Source: Thermoleophilia bacterium (GTDB lineage: Bacteria; Actinomycetota; Thermoleophilia; Gaiellales; Gaiellaceae). From it: a stretch of 8,640 bases of DNA. This document shows positions 1 to 5,105 of this stretch, piece by piece. Made by a program: the position numbers and the translations under genes. A model generated the notes under the pieces. The model ran no database searches. It saw only the letters and a program-made list of their open reading frames with translations, and was not told where the DNA came from. How positions within the stretch are numbered: the first letter of the stretch is position 1; each line of letters opens with the position of its first letter. The DNA is taken from positions 1 to 8,640 of the forward strand of contig JAICLM010000079.1 in the NCBI GenBank assembly GCA_025927435.1, in the 5' to 3' direction.

Positions 1-1160
1 ACGTCGCGCAGCTGGTCGGTGAAGTTCATGAGGACATAGGGGAGCACGGACTTCGAGACCGAGCTGCAGTAGGCGCCTCCGACTTTGCCGGGCCTGGGCT
101 CGGCGTCGACGTGCCCGCGGTCCAGACAGGTGCGGAAGATCTCGCCGAGTCTCGGGTGGAAGTCGCGCAGGGAGTCGTCGACCATGGCCACGGCCTCGGT
201 CCACTCCACCCGGCGGTCGCTACCGACCGGCGCGTACTGATCGGCGAGCTGCAGCCGATCGAGGCCCAGCACCTCGGCCTTGCGGACGAACCAGCGGCGA
301 CCGAGCGGATAGTGCTCCTCGATCGCGCGCATCATGGTCTCGACCACCGCGCGCTCCAGCTCGTTCCGCTGATTCGTCGGCCACATCGAGTCCGGGATCC
401 CGCGCAGGCGATCGACCGAGAGCCGGTCACCGACGAGGGCGTCGTAGCAGGCCGCCTGCACGTCGGCCACCCCGTCGAGCGCCTCGTAGAGAACCTCGAG
501 CGCCGCTAGCCGCAGGTCGCGGTCGCGATGGTGGATGTAGGAGAGCAGGCGGTCGATCGTGTGCGGCTCGGGACCGTCGCCGCCGTCGAACTCGACGGTC
601 AGGGTCGCGAGCTCCCGGCCGTGCAGCGACTCCCAGGCCGAGATCGCGGAGCGGCGCGCGTTCAGCGCCTGTTCCTCCCCCTCGGAAAGGACGTACGGCT
701 TCTCCTCCCGCGCCACCTGCAGCCTGTGGCGGTATGGCTCGAGCTCCGCGGCCTCGAGGAGCGCGTTCGCCTCGGCATCCTCGAGCGCGAGCCACTCGAG
801 CTCGACGAAGAGGAGGAGGCTCTCGAGATCGGCGGCCCGGTCGCGGGCGAGCGTCGCGAGGTCGCTCGTCTCGCCGTCCATCGCGTCGGTGTGCTCGCGG
901 GCCGTGGCGTAGAAGTGGACGCGGGAGATGTCCTGCGTGAGCTCGTCGAGCTCGTCGAGCAGCTCCCGCAGTCCCTGGGCTCCCGCCGAGCCGACCTTGC
1001 CTCGCCGCCGTTCGGCGAAGTCGCTCGCGCGGGCCAGCAAATCGTCCCAGTCACGGCGCGCGTGCTCGGCGTCCGGCTCGAGATCGCTCAGATCCCAACG
1101 GATCCCGGAGGCGCTGAGAGAGCTGACTGACACGGCCCGAGAGCGTATCTGGCCCTCCAT
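1..1160 (-). CDS. pepF: Oligoendopeptidase F family M3 metallopeptidase, N-terminal part (runs off left edge)
   Basis: The frame is open from ATG at 1160 to the window edge, 386 codons with no stop or frameshift. Recognisable PepF landmarks are the N-terminal IRWDLSDLEPD, the helical lobe segment RVHFYATAREHTDAMDG, then SYIHHRDRDLRLAALEVLYEAL, and near the edge GKVGGAYCSSVSKSVLPYVL followed by MNFTDQLRDV. In this family the HExxH zinc motif follows that last block within about 10-15 residues, so the catalytic site lies just outside the window; family length is about 600 residues. The product is probably a cytoplasmic zinc peptidase that cleaves short oligopeptides. The start is uncertain: ATG 1160 leaves only 4 bp to the divergent SCO start, while an in-frame GTG at 1133 has a TACGCT box (1147-1142) 8 bases upstream and an ATGGCA (-35-like, 1171-1166) 18 bases before that, and would give an N-terminus of MSVSSLSASGIRWDL. 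Confidence 0.9.
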   Translation of the reverse strand, partial: MEGQIRSRAVSVSSLSASGIRWDLSDLEPDAEHARRDWDDLLARASDFAERRRGKVGSAGAQGLRELLDELDELTQDISRVHFYATAREHTDAMDGETSDLATLARDRAADLESLLLFVELEWLALEDAEANALLEAAELEPYRHRLQVAREEKPYVLSEGEEQALNARRSAISAWESLHGRELATLTVEFDGGDGPEPHTIDRLLSYIHHRDRDLRLAALEVLYEALDGVADVQAACYDALVGDRLSVDRLRGIPDSMWPTNQRNELERAVVETMMRAIEEHYPLGRRWFVRKAEVLGLDRLQLADQYAPVGSDRRVEWTEAVAMVDDSLRDFHPRLGEIFRTCLDRGHVDAEPRPGKVGGAYCSSVSKSVLPYVLMNFTDQLRD

Positions 1161-1164
1161 CGTG

Positions 1165-2334
1165 ATGCCATACTGGACCGGAGTGTCCCGTCGGCTGCAC
1201 TGGACCATCCTGGGGCTCGCGCTCACCGTCGGCGTCGGCATCGGCGCCCTGATCGCAATCGCCCGCTCGTCGACCACCGGGGCGACCCCGGTCGCGGTCA
1301 CGGAGACACCCTCGCTCACGAATCCGAATCTCGACCCAGGCGTTGCGCTCAGTACGGTCGCTCCCGGCTTCACGCTGACCGACCAGTTCGGCAAGCGCGT
1401 CTCGCTGCGATCGCTACGCGGCAAGGTCGTCGTCGTCTCGTTCAACGACCCCGAGTGCACGACGATCTGCCCGCTCACGACGACCGCGCTCCTTCGCGCC
1501 AAGAAGCTTCTCGGGCCGGCGGCCTCCCGGGTCGAGCTGCTCGGGATCGGCGCCAACCCCGAGGCGACGGGCGTCGAGTCGGTCCGCGCCTACTCAGAGG
1601 CGCACGAGATGCTGCACAAGTGGCGTTTCCTGACCGGCTCGCTCCCCGAGCTGCGGCGGGTCTGGCGAGCGTACGGCATCGAGGCTGCGGTCATCGGCGG
1701 CTCGATCGACCACACGCCGGCGACCTACATCGTCGGTCCCGACGGCCGCGAGTCGCGGCTCTACCAGACGGCGATGGCGTACTCGAGCGTGAATGAGCTC
1801 GGCTACGAGATGGCGCGGAGCATCGCGGCGCTCCTGCCCGGACACCCAAGCGTGCGCGGGGTTTCGCTCCGCGCGCCGACACTTTACGGCCCGCACAGCC
1901 CGGTAGCGTTGCCGCGCGCGGGCGGCGGCACGGTCCGGCTCGGTCCGGGCTCGGGCGCGCACCTCGTTCTCTTCTTCGACACGTGGGAGACCCAGATCAC
2001 CGACCTCGGCGCGCAGCTCGACGCGCTCAACCGGTACCAGGCCGTGGCCGGGAGGAAAGGCCTTCCGCCCCTCGTCGCGATCGACGAAGCCGGCGTCGAG
2101 GCCTCCCCCCACTCGCTACCGCGCTTTCTCCGGTCGCTGCCTTATCCGCTCTCATACCCGGTGGCCGTCGACCGGACGGGCGGGGTCGCCGACGGCTACG
2201 GCGTCGAGGACTCGCCCTGGCTCGAGCTCGTCTCGAGGAAGGGCCACATTCTCTTCCGCGAAGCGCTCGTGGAGGCGGGCTGGCCCACCCTGAAGCAGCT
2301 GCTCGCTCGCGTCCGTTCCGTGCAGGCGAAGTAA
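1165..2334 (+). CDS. Membrane-anchored SCO1/SenC copper/redox protein with an extra C-terminal thioredoxin-like domain
   Basis: 389 residues from ATG 1165. Residues 14-33 are a single hydrophobic segment after VSRRLHW, so the protein is probably anchored with the rest outside the membrane. Residues 62-222 are a SCO domain: FNDPECTTICPL carries the CxxxC pair (Cys98, Cys102) and SIDHTPATYIVGPDG carries the conserved His183; together these form the copper site of the family. SCO proteins deliver copper to the CuA centre of cytochrome c oxidase or act as thiol oxidoreductases. Residues 235-389 look like a second thioredoxin fold of TlpA/ResA type (LVLFFDTW, then a helix, later SPWLELVSRKGHILF), but where the CxxC should be the sequence is WETQ, with no cysteine. 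Typical bacterial SCO proteins are about 200 residues. An alternative start is GTG 1183, preceded by CATACT (1169-1174) at 8 bases, which keeps the membrane segment. No oxidase gene is visible nearby. Confidence 0.88.
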   Translation: MPYWTGVSRRLHWTILGLALTVGVGIGALIAIARSSTTGATPVAVTETPSLTNPNLDPGVALSTVAPGFTLTDQFGKRVSLRSLRGKVVVVSFNDPECTTICPLTTTALLRAKKLLGPAASRVELLGIGANPEATGVESVRAYSEAHEMLHKWRFLTGSLPELRRVWRAYGIEAAVIGGSIDHTPATYIVGPDGRESRLYQTAMAYSSVNELGYEMARSIAALLPGHPSVRGVSLRAPTLYGPHSPVALPRAGGGTVRLGPGSGAHLVLFFDTWETQITDLGAQLDALNRYQAVAGRKGLPPLVAIDEAGVEASPHSLPRFLRSLPYPLSYPVAVDRTGGVADGYGVEDSPWLELVSRKGHILFREALVEAGWPTLKQLLARVRSVQAK

Positions 2335-2347
2335 AGACTTTTCGGCC

Positions 2348-2372
2348 AACCTACGCCAACCTGTCGGAACCT
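2348..2372 (+). promoter_or_regulatory. Three AACCT direct repeats in exact 10-bp phase (possible operator)
   Basis: AACCT occurs at 2348-2352, 2358-2362 and 2368-2372, so the three copies sit on the same face of the helix. The first two share the longer unit GCCAACCT (2345-2352 and 2355-2362). They lie 14 bp after the SCO stop and about 125 bp before the NlpC/P60 start. Phased short direct repeats of this kind are a common binding layout for response regulators that bind in tandem. No specific regulator can be named from the sequence. Confidence 0.35.
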
Positions 2373-2381
2373 CTCCTCCCG

Positions 2382-2395
2382 CCCCCGTTCGGGGG
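2382..2395 (+). terminator. Short GC hairpin after the SCO gene (weak terminator candidate)
   Basis: CCCCC (2382-2386), loop GTTC and GGGGG (2391-2395) form a 5-bp all-GC stem 47 bases after the SCO stop. There is no T run after it. In high-GC actinobacteria terminators often lack the T tract, but the stem is short, so this is only a candidate. Confidence 0.25.
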
Positions 2396-2419
2396 AGACG
2401 ACCCTGGCCACGGTGTGCT

Positions 2420-2486
2420 GAACTCCCGGCCACGCCGAAAGCGAGCGGCCGCACTCTGCGACGGCCGCGCCCATCGACGGGAGTTC
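2420..2486 (+). promoter_or_regulatory. Nested inverted repeat in the NlpC/P60 leader (possible structured 5' leader)
   Basis: The outer arms are GAACTCCCG (2420-2428) and CGGGAGTTC (2478-2486), a perfect 9-bp pairing. Nested inside are GCGGCCG (2445-2451) and CGGCCGC (2462-2468), a perfect 7-bp pairing around a 10-base loop. The outer 3' arm ends 10 bases before the TTG start at 2497. The only purine-rich stretch that could act as a Shine-Dalgarno, GGGAG at 2479-2483, lies inside that arm and would be base-paired with CTCCC at 2423-2427. It could be a translation-controlling leader, an attenuator, or a terminator of upstream transcription. It does not show the conserved blocks of a riboswitch family I can recognise. 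Confidence 0.4.
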
Positions 2487-2496
2487 TCCAGTTTCC

Positions 2497-3039
2497 TTGC
2501 GGCCGATCCGCCTTCTCATATTGCTGCTTGCCCTGGCCCTCGCCCTGGTGCTGGCGCTCGTGCGCCCGCTCCAGGGAGACGCGAGCCGCGCCCCGAAGCG
2601 GCAGGGCGGGCCGGTCGTGAAGTTCGTCGCGAGGCCCGAGCCGAGGCGCCACCATGTAGGCCGCCCGGGCAGCGCAACGCCCGCGTTCGGTCTCCGCGTC
2701 GTCTCGTACGCGCGGCACTTCCTGGGGATCCCGTACAGCTGGGGCGGCTCGAGCCCGCGGACGGGGTTCGACTGCTCGGGGCTCGTCCGCTTCGTCTACG
2801 GGCACTTCGGCGTCAGGTTGCCGCACTCGAGCTGGGCGGATCTGGCCCACGGCCGCCGCATCTCGCGCCGCGCCCTCCAGCCGGGCGACCTCGTCTTCTT
2901 CTACGGCGCGGGTCACGTCGGCATCTACGTCGGCCGCGGACGGTTCATCGACGCACCGCACAGCGGCACGCGCGTCCGCATCTCGACGATGGGCGCGTAC
3001 TCGGGCTACTACGCCGCGCGGCGCTTCAGCGCCGACTAG
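2497..3039 (+). CDS. Secreted NlpC/P60 family cell-wall peptidase
   Basis: 180 residues. Residues 1-25 (Arg-rich tip, then an unbroken Leu/Ala/Val run) are an export signal or membrane anchor. A basic linker follows to about residue 62. Residues 65-178 are the NlpC/P60 domain: YARHFLGIPYSWGGSSP, then FDCSGL with catalytic Cys93, GDLVFF, HVGIYVG with catalytic His140, and FIDAPHSG with His155 as the third polar residue. These enzymes cut gamma-D-glutamyl-diaminopimelate or related bonds in peptidoglycan peptides, outside the membrane. The start is forced: after an in-frame TGA at 2419-2421 the first possible start is TTG 2497, and it puts the signal sequence at the very N-terminus. Domain plus signal only, with no wall-binding repeats, so a small hydrolase. 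The stop overlaps that of the opposing cyclic-nucleotide-binding gene by 4 bp (CTAG). Confidence 0.9.
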   Translation: MRPIRLLILLLALALALVLALVRPLQGDASRAPKRQGGPVVKFVARPEPRRHHVGRPGSATPAFGLRVVSYARHFLGIPYSWGGSSPRTGFDCSGLVRFVYGHFGVRLPHSSWADLAHGRRISRRALQPGDLVFFYGAGHVGIYVGRGRFIDAPHSGTRVRISTMGAYSGYYAARRFSAD

Positions 3040-3049
3040 CGCATCTTTT
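3019..3049 (+). terminator. Hairpin at the end of the NlpC/P60 gene (weak terminator candidate)
   Basis: CGGCGC (3019-3024), loop TTCA and GCGCCG (3029-3034) form a perfect 6-bp stem within the last codons, and a TCTTTT run follows at 3044-3049, 9 bases after the stem. The gap to the T run is longer than in a standard intrinsic terminator, so confidence is modest. Confidence 0.3.
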
Positions 3050-3431
3050 CGGCCATGGCGGTGAGCAGCTTCCAGGCGATCGTCGAGTTGGTCTCGACGA
3101 GGGGCCGGAAGTCCCACGGCGTCATGCCGTAGCAGACCATGTCGGTGCGGGCGGTCAGCGTGGCCGTGCGCGGCGACTCGTTGATGAGCGCGATCTCGCC
3201 GAAGTACTCGCCGGGGCCGACCGAGCCTTTCGTCTCGCCGCCGACGTCCACGTCCGCCTCGCCCTCCTCGACGACGAAGAAGCCGACGCCGCCGGCCCCC
3301 TCCTGCGTCACCGTGTCGCCCGACTTGAAGCGCCGCTCGCGCATGCTGTTCGCGATCTGCTGCAGCTCCTTGTCGTCGAGGCCCGCAAAGAGCGGGACCC
3401 TCTTCAGGACTTCGATCGGTGCACCGGCCAC
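3036..3431 (-). CDS. Stand-alone cyclic-nucleotide-binding (CAP_ED) domain protein
   Basis: 131 residues from GTG 3431. It is one CAP/CRP-type cyclic-nucleotide-binding domain with no DNA-binding or enzymatic partner: APIEVLKRVPLFAGLDDKEL opens the domain, FKSGDTVTQEGAGG forms the first barrel strands, and the phosphate-binding cassette reads YFGEIALINESPRTATLTA (residues 76-94). Glu79 and Arg88, the residues that hold the ribose 2'-OH and cyclic phosphate in cAMP/cGMP binders, are both present, so binding is likely to be real. C-terminal helices end at residue 131. GTG 3431 was chosen because it starts just before the domain and has TATAAC at 3443-3438, six bases upstream, as for a leaderless mRNA; in-frame GTGs at 3446 and 3470 would put coding sequence over the dyad. 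It is divergent from a probable cAMP phosphodiesterase. The output partner is not visible. Confidence 0.85.
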   Translation of the reverse strand: MAGAPIEVLKRVPLFAGLDDKELQQIANSMRERRFKSGDTVTQEGAGGVGFFVVEEGEADVDVGGETKGSVGPGEYFGEIALINESPRTATLTARTDMVCYGMTPWDFRPLVETNSTIAWKLLTAMAEKMR

Positions 3432-3432
3432 G

Positions 3433-3454
3433 GCGCAGTTATACACAGCTGCGC
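3433..3454. promoter_or_regulatory. Dyad operator over divergent -10 boxes
   Basis: GCGCAG (3433-3438) and CTGCGC (3449-3454) are perfect inverted arms around a 10-base AT-rich core. The core and left arm contain TATAAC on the minus strand (3443-3438), placed for the cyclic-nucleotide-binding gene, and TATACA on the plus strand (3440-3445), placed for the phosphodiesterase gene. A dimeric regulator bound here would block or control both promoters. The -35 regions are weak on both strands, which would fit a need for an activator. The regulator is unknown; it does not match the TGTGA-N6-TCACA CRP site. Confidence 0.45.
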
Positions 3455-3496
3455 TTCTCCGTGCGAGCACCCCTGCGGTCCAGCGAGGATAGGCGC

Positions 3497-4213
3497 GTGC
3501 GCGTCCATGTCGTCGGTTGCTCCCCGGCCTGGCCCAATCCGGGTGGTGCCCAGTCGGGGTATCTCGTCGAGGAGGAAGGCCGCCGGCTCCTGCTCGACTG
3601 CGGTCCGGGCGTGCTGCCGCGCCTGCGACGGCTCGAGCCGTGGCCGAGGCTGGACGCGATCGTCATCACCCACTTCCACCTCGACCACTGGGGTGACCTC
3701 GTGCCCTGGGCGTTCGGCGGCCTCTTCGGTGGGGGGCGCGAGGTGGAGCCGCCCGAGCTGTGGCTGCCACGTGGAGGCCGGGAGGTCATCCACGGGCTCG
3801 ATCCCGTGCTCTACGCGAACGCGATCCTCGAGCTCTTCGACGTGCACGAGTACGAGGAGGAGACGCCGTTCACGGCCGCGGGTTTTGAGCTTGTCGCGTA
3901 CCGCATGCTCCATTACGCGCTCGAGAGCTACGGGCTGCGCGTGAGAGACGGCGACCGGACGCTCGCCTACAGCGCGGACTCCGCGCCGTGCGATGGGCTG
4001 GTCGAGCTCGCGCGCGGCGCCGACCTCTTCCTCTGTGAGGCGACCCTGTCTCAGCCGGAGCCGGGCCTCAGGGGCCACCTCACGGCGTACGAGGCGCTCG
4101 ACGCTCACACGTCCTCCGGCGCGCAGCGGCTCGTGATCATCCACCGGCCCGACGAGCTCCCGCTGCCGGACGGCGTCGAACGCGCCTACGACGGCCTAGA
4201 GCTCGACGTCTAG
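3497..4213 (+). CDS. Metallo-beta-lactamase fold phosphodiesterase, Rv1339-like (probable cAMP phosphodiesterase)
   Basis: 238 residues from GTG 3497, chosen because GAGG (3485-3488) lies 8 bases upstream and the fold begins at once (MRVHVVGCSPAWPNPGGAQS). All metal ligands of the RNase Z-type MBL fold are visible: THFHLDH (His59, His61, Asp63, His64), His139 in MLHYALESYGLRV, Asp161 in AYSADS, and His216 in VIIHRPDE. The middle and C-terminal blocks LAYSADSAPCDGLVELARG and DLFLCEATLSQ resemble, from memory, the mycobacterial Rv1339 family, which hydrolyses cAMP. A closely related role is therefore likely but rests on recall of the family, not an alignment. It is divergent from a cyclic-nucleotide-binding protein, which supports a cyclic-nucleotide role. 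The last 18 bp overlap the opposing SGNH gene. An alternative is a generic MBL hydrolase or tRNA 3' processing enzyme, but the RNase Z exosite arm is not seen. Confidence 0.85.
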   Translation: MRVHVVGCSPAWPNPGGAQSGYLVEEEGRRLLLDCGPGVLPRLRRLEPWPRLDAIVITHFHLDHWGDLVPWAFGGLFGGGREVEPPELWLPRGGREVIHGLDPVLYANAILELFDVHEYEEETPFTAAGFELVAYRMLHYALESYGLRVRDGDRTLAYSADSAPCDGLVELARGADLFLCEATLSQPEPGLRGHLTAYEALDAHTSSGAQRLVIIHRPDELPLPDGVERAYDGLELDV

Positions 4214-4786
4214 ACGGAAGGCCCGCTCGCCGAGCAGGCCGTGGCCTTCGACCGACGGGTGGTCGCCGTCATCCGTCAGGCCCTCGCGCATGCGGCTCGG
4301 GTCGGCCGGATCCGCAAGCGTGTCGTGGAAGGGGAGCAGCGTCACGCCCGCGCTCGCCGCGAGCTCTCGAATCAGGCCGTTGAGTCGTCGGATGTCCGCC
4401 GCCGCTCGCTCGTCGCCGTTGTTCCACGGCAGCACGTCGGTGACCGCAAGCGCGAGGCCCGCGGCCCGGCCGCGCGCGAGCATCGCCTCGAGGTTTCGCG
4501 CGGCCTCCTCCACCGGGCGCCGCTGGACGACGTCGTTGATGCCGCCCTGGACGACGAGGACGTCGGCGCCGGGCAGGACGAGGTCGAGCCGACGCGCGAT
4601 CTGATCCGTGCGCTCGCCGTACACAGCCGTCGTCCGGAACTCGAGCCGCGCTTCGGCCTGCCCTGCCCACCACTGCCACTGGCTCCGCTCGTCCGGGGAC
4701 GCGATCCGCGCGCGAACTCCCGGGTCCGGATCCCACAACGGCGAGCCGGCCGAGATCGAATCGCCGGCGACGGCGACGAGCGCCAT
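4196..4786 (-). CDS. SGNH/GDSL-family hydrolase
   Basis: 196 residues from ATG 4786. The four SGNH blocks are present: block I VAVAGDSIS with nucleophile Ser10, block II near AVYGERTDQI (Gly57), block III VVQGGIND with Asn84, and block V TDDGDHPSVEGH with Asp173 and His176. There is no signal peptide, so it is probably a cytoplasmic esterase or acyl hydrolase; the substrate cannot be told. The ATG lies 2 bp after the stop of the XRE regulator gene, so the two are almost certainly on one mRNA and translation may be coupled. The 3' end overlaps the opposing phosphodiesterase gene by 18 bp. Confidence 0.88.
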   Translation of the reverse strand: MALVAVAGDSISAGSPLWDPDPGVRARIASPDERSQWQWWAGQAEARLEFRTTAVYGERTDQIARRLDLVLPGADVLVVQGGINDVVQRRPVEEAARNLEAMLARGRAAGLALAVTDVLPWNNGDERAAADIRRLNGLIRELAASAGVTLLPFHDTLADPADPSRMREGLTDDGDHPSVEGHGLLGERAFRLDVEL

Positions 4787-4788
4787 GC

Positions 4789-5079
4789 CTACTGCGTGCG
4801 CGGAACGAGCTCGACGCTGAGATCGCAGTCGAGCGCCTCGGCGATGCGGAGCAACGTGTCGATCCGCGGCGGCCGCCCGCCGCGCTCGAGGCGCGCGATC
4901 GCCGACTGCGTGGTGCCGCACAGCTCTGCGAGCTGGCGCTGCGAAAGCCCCATCGCAGTGCGCCGCTCGGAGACCCGGTCGGCGATCTGCGCGAAGAACC
5001 AGCCGCGATCTCCCGCGACGATCCGCTCGTGCAGCCGCTCGACCGGCCCCTTAGCCTCTGCGCGTGCCTTCGCCGCCAT
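4789..5079 (-). CDS. XRE-family helix-turn-helix regulator
   Basis: 96 residues. An N-terminal basic and helical segment (residues 1-32) precedes a Cro/C1-type HTH at about 33-88; the recognition region is SQRQLAELCGTTQSAIARLE (46-65), followed by IDTLLRIAEALDCDLSVELV, the usual end of HigA- and XRE-type single-domain regulators. It binds DNA, probably as a dimer. ATG 5079 has TATTCT (5092-5087) seven bases upstream, which suggests a leaderless start, and a dyad overlaps that box, which suggests self-control. It follows the MOSC gene by 22 bp and precedes the SGNH gene by 2 bp. It resembles an antitoxin in size, but the partner is a hydrolase, not a HigB/RelE toxin. Confidence 0.88.
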   Translation of the reverse strand: MAAKARAEAKGPVERLHERIVAGDRGWFFAQIADRVSERRTAMGLSQRQLAELCGTTQSAIARLERGGRPPRIDTLLRIAEALDCDLSVELVPRTQ

Positions 5080-5086
5080 GTGCGGA

Positions 5087-5105
5087 AGAATAGCGACTCT
5101 GCTAT
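5087..5105 (-). promoter_or_regulatory. Putative promoter with dyad before the XRE gene
   Basis: On the minus strand, TATTCT (5092-5087) sits 7 bases before the ATG. ATAGC (5090-5094) and GCTAT (5101-5105) form a perfect 5-bp inverted repeat with a 6-base spacer that overlaps the -10 box, as expected for an operator bound by the XRE product itself. No good -35 was found, and transcription from the MOSC gene could also read through. Confidence 0.35.

Noticed and set aside
936..966. GAGCTCGTC-type tandem repeat
   Set aside because: It encodes the LDELDELTQ helix of the peptidase in preferred codons; ordinary coding sequence.
2335..2496. c-di-AMP (ydaO-type) riboswitch before the NlpC/P60 gene
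   Set aside because: The context fits, but the conserved blocks near the 3' side (CCGACAGCT followed by the TCGTAGGC block) are absent on the coding strand. A partial look-alike (TTCCGACAG then CGTAGG) is on the wrong strand, with no gene to serve.
1983..3944. 653-codon plus-strand open frame
   Set aside because: Arg/Pro-rich high-GC shadow frame running across the SCO, NlpC/P60, cyclic-nucleotide-binding and MBL genes; no domain signature.
4596..4921. Upstream extension of the SGNH gene to 4921
   Set aside because: It would run over the XRE gene and adds His/Arg-rich residues without family match; ATG 4786 gives the standard GDSI motif at residue 8-11.
4196..5079. Classical HigBA-type toxin-antitoxin pair
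   Set aside because: The second gene has all SGNH hydrolase blocks and no RelE/HigB fold signature.
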